Part shown: positions 45,617 through 47,205 of the stretch, one piece after another | How the letters are laid out: every line of letters starts with the position of its first letter | Numbering within the stretch: position 1 is the first letter of the stretch | NCBI GenBank assembly: GCA_018398765.1 | Contig: JAHBMJ010005110.1 | Coordinates: 27,501-74,705 of the forward strand | Source: Chromera velia | Lineage: Eukaryota > Sar > Chromeraceae | Length of the DNA: 47,205 bases | Reading direction: 5' to 3' | Program-made: the position numbers and the translations under genes | Notes under the pieces: model-generated | Told to the model about the DNA's origin: nothing | The model's database searches: none | Seen by the model: the letters and a program-made list of their open reading frames with translations, nothing else

Positions 45617-46890
45617 CTACTCCCCACTTTCTTGTACACGCGCGAAGTGCAGAAAGACCTGCTCTAGTGAAGGCAGCGACACCGCATAGTCTGCAATGCC
45701 CAGGGCTTTGCGGGCCCCCTCGAGACTCTCAAACACCTCCGCTAGGAGAATCAAGCCACACCGTCGGGATCTGCCCCATGCACCTGTCCCTTCACGGTCT
45801 CCTCTACCAGGAGGGGGTGCGCCATTCCCGCCATCTGTTGAATTCTCTAAGGTTGCCTCTCCGGTCAGTGGGGAGGGCTCTGCAGCACTCTCTGCAGAGA
45901 CTAGAAGCGCTGGTTGTCCAATGTGAGGTCTCACCCCACCAGATTGGCCTCCCATTCCTGAGCCCTGCTGTGCGATGTCCAACGAGAAGGACAGCCTGCC
46001 TCCAAGTCTCTCTCGCAGACGGGCTGAGGGGAATCTTCGGCTGATGAATTCAACCACATCATCCCCCCTGCTCCCTCTGCCGCATTCTCTCCCCCCCTCC
46101 CCGACCCCTGGCTCTATCAAATTGATCTCAATGCCATACTCACGCCCATACCGACTGCGGAGACGTGCGGGGGACCCGAGAGCTCTCAGCCTTCCCCTCA
46201 CGAGGATGCCGATGCAGTCGCAGAGGGTCTCTGCCTCCTCCATCGCATGCGTTGTCACCACAGCAGCACACCGGTTTCCCCTCAACTCTCGCTGGAGAAC
46301 CTCCCAGAGCGCACGGCGAGACGCAGGGTCCATGCCTGCCGAGGGCTCATCTAGCACGCACACCCTCGGCCTTGAGATGAGTGCGATCGCCACAGAGAGT
46401 TTCCTCCTCGTCCCCCCCGAAAGTTTCTGAGAATACTTATCTCCATGATCCTCGAAGTCCAAAGACTTCAACAAACGACCAGCAGCTGCTGCAGCAGCAC
46501 GCGGCTGCCTGCCTCCAAGCACGGCGTAGAGTTCCAGATGCTCGCGTGGGGTGACTGCGTGCCACAGGGCTGAAGCCTGGGGGCAGAAACCTAGAGCCTC
46601 CACGGCACGGGTCTCCTCAGCACTCACTGAGTGGCCCGCAATGCGTACATCTCCACCAGTTGCAGGCTCCTCCCCTGTCATCACGGAGATCGACACAGAC
46701 TTGCCTGCATTCATTTATCCATATGCACGTATGTGGTAGGATGAAATGCAAATTGACAGACACTTGACAAGCAGATGCTGGGATGGCAAACGGACTAGCT
46801 GACAGATTCACGCGAAGGCACAAATACCGAGAGAGGAAAAAAGAGAAGAAAGTCCACCAGAAATGCTGGTCTGGTCCTCCCAAATGCGAA
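45617..46890 (-). CDS. ABCA-type ABC transporter, C-terminal nucleotide-binding domain (partial)
   Basis: This is the last part of an ATP-driven membrane transporter, usually lipid-moving in the ABCA family. Main exon 46704-45617 (TAG stop) starts within the Walker A region: GKSVSISVMTGEE follows an ATGCAG acceptor. It then shows the Q-loop FCPQASALWH, signature QKLSGGTRRKLSVAIAL, Walker B VCVLDEPSAGMDP and H-loop VVTTHAMEEAE. The terminal element ALGIADYAVSLPSLEQVFLH corresponds to the regulatory tail found after ABCA second domains. A 33-nt exon, 46890-46858 (TTTTGCAG acceptor, GTGGAC donor), fits in phase upstream and reads RIWEDQTSIS. With that join, however, the usual GxNGA half of Walker A is missing. 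A Gly/Ser/Glu-rich insert (about 225-320 of this part) is unusual. The 5' remainder lies outside the window. Confidence 0.8.
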
Positions 46891-47038
46891 CTGCAAAAGT
46901 ACCACAGATGGAAATCACCAATCTGTCAAATGTGGGAAAACTTGCGAAGGAGATTCTTCGCAATGCAAATGGGCACATGACAATTGTTGCTGTTTGTTGC
47001 CCGACTATTGGTCCGACACGAACGACACACACGGACGG

Positions 47039-47070
<32 letters not shown>

Positions 47071-47107
47071 GCACACACATACACACATACACACACACGC
47101 ACACACA

Positions 47108-47149
<42 letters not shown>

Positions 47150-47205
47150 CACACACACACACACACCTACACACACACACACACACCTACACACACACAC
47201 ACACA
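46891..47205. repeat. Intron of the ABC gene with long (CA)n microsatellite
   Basis: From about 47038 to the window end the plus strand is almost purely CACA with occasional CACC, CACG and CATA interruptions, including a CCTACACACACACACACACA unit repeated about every 25 bases at 47145-47205. It lies upstream of the small ABC exon on the minus strand, so it is probably intronic. No coding signal is present. Confidence 0.8.

Noticed and set aside
46808..47186. Cys/Val-rich open frames at the window end
   Set aside because: They arise from the (CA)n repeat; only the 33-nt ABC exon at 46858-46890 has any family resemblance.

Overview
The window is nuclear DNA from a microbial eukaryote. Every recognisable gene either is a eukaryote-only family (Tom40, MCM3, ABCA transporter, eukaryotic-type kinase) or is cut by GT-AG introns. 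TGA, TAA and TAG all act as stops. Almost every 3' splice site reads TGCAG, and about half of the 5' splice sites read GTC instead of GTA/GTG. Intron density, the many long microsatellites and retroelement debris resemble a chromerid alveolate such as Chromera velia. That identification is inference from general features, not proof.

Layout. 1-3903: no supported gene, AT-rich sequence plus two related purine-rich (AAGC/GGCA)n blocks. 3904-11634 (minus): SulP/SLC26-type anion transporter with a STAS domain, for which I reconstruct 15 phase-compatible exons including a 21-nt microexon. 12480-16848 (plus): Tom40, the mitochondrial import channel, 9 exons, diverging from the transporter. 16849-19125: gene-free, holding a 1014-bp terminal-inverted-repeat element. 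19126-20565 (minus): single-exon ankyrin-repeat protein. 21227-25003 (plus): MCM3 replicative helicase subunit, 3 exons, divergent from the ankyrin gene. 25004-36901: gene-poor, AT-rich repeat territory with a 5'-truncated non-LTR retrotransposon reverse transcriptase (27789-29495), a decayed second retroelement 3' end (about 32100-33206) with (TTGA)n tail, and two near-identical 377-bp TIR elements in direct orientation enclosing a broken CCHC zinc-knuckle reading frame. 36902-44095 (plus): 14-exon gene for a protein with a Pro-rich N-terminus, coiled coil, an array of phase-0 acidic exons (one freshly tandem-duplicated) and a C-terminal protein kinase domain with HCD in place of HRD. 44096-45616: AT-rich intergenic with another ATTC-type tail. 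45617-46890 and beyond (minus): C-terminal part of an ABCA-type ABC transporter running off the window end through a long (CA)n tract.

The genes are unrelated housekeeping and membrane functions, not an operon or pathway. Two divergent pairs (transporter/Tom40 and ankyrin/MCM3) share intergenic regions of 0.7-0.85 kb that must contain both promoters. The strongest candidates for something new are the kinase gene with its exon array, the paired 377-bp elements around the zinc-knuckle frame, and the unusual GTC donor-site usage across all multi-exon genes.
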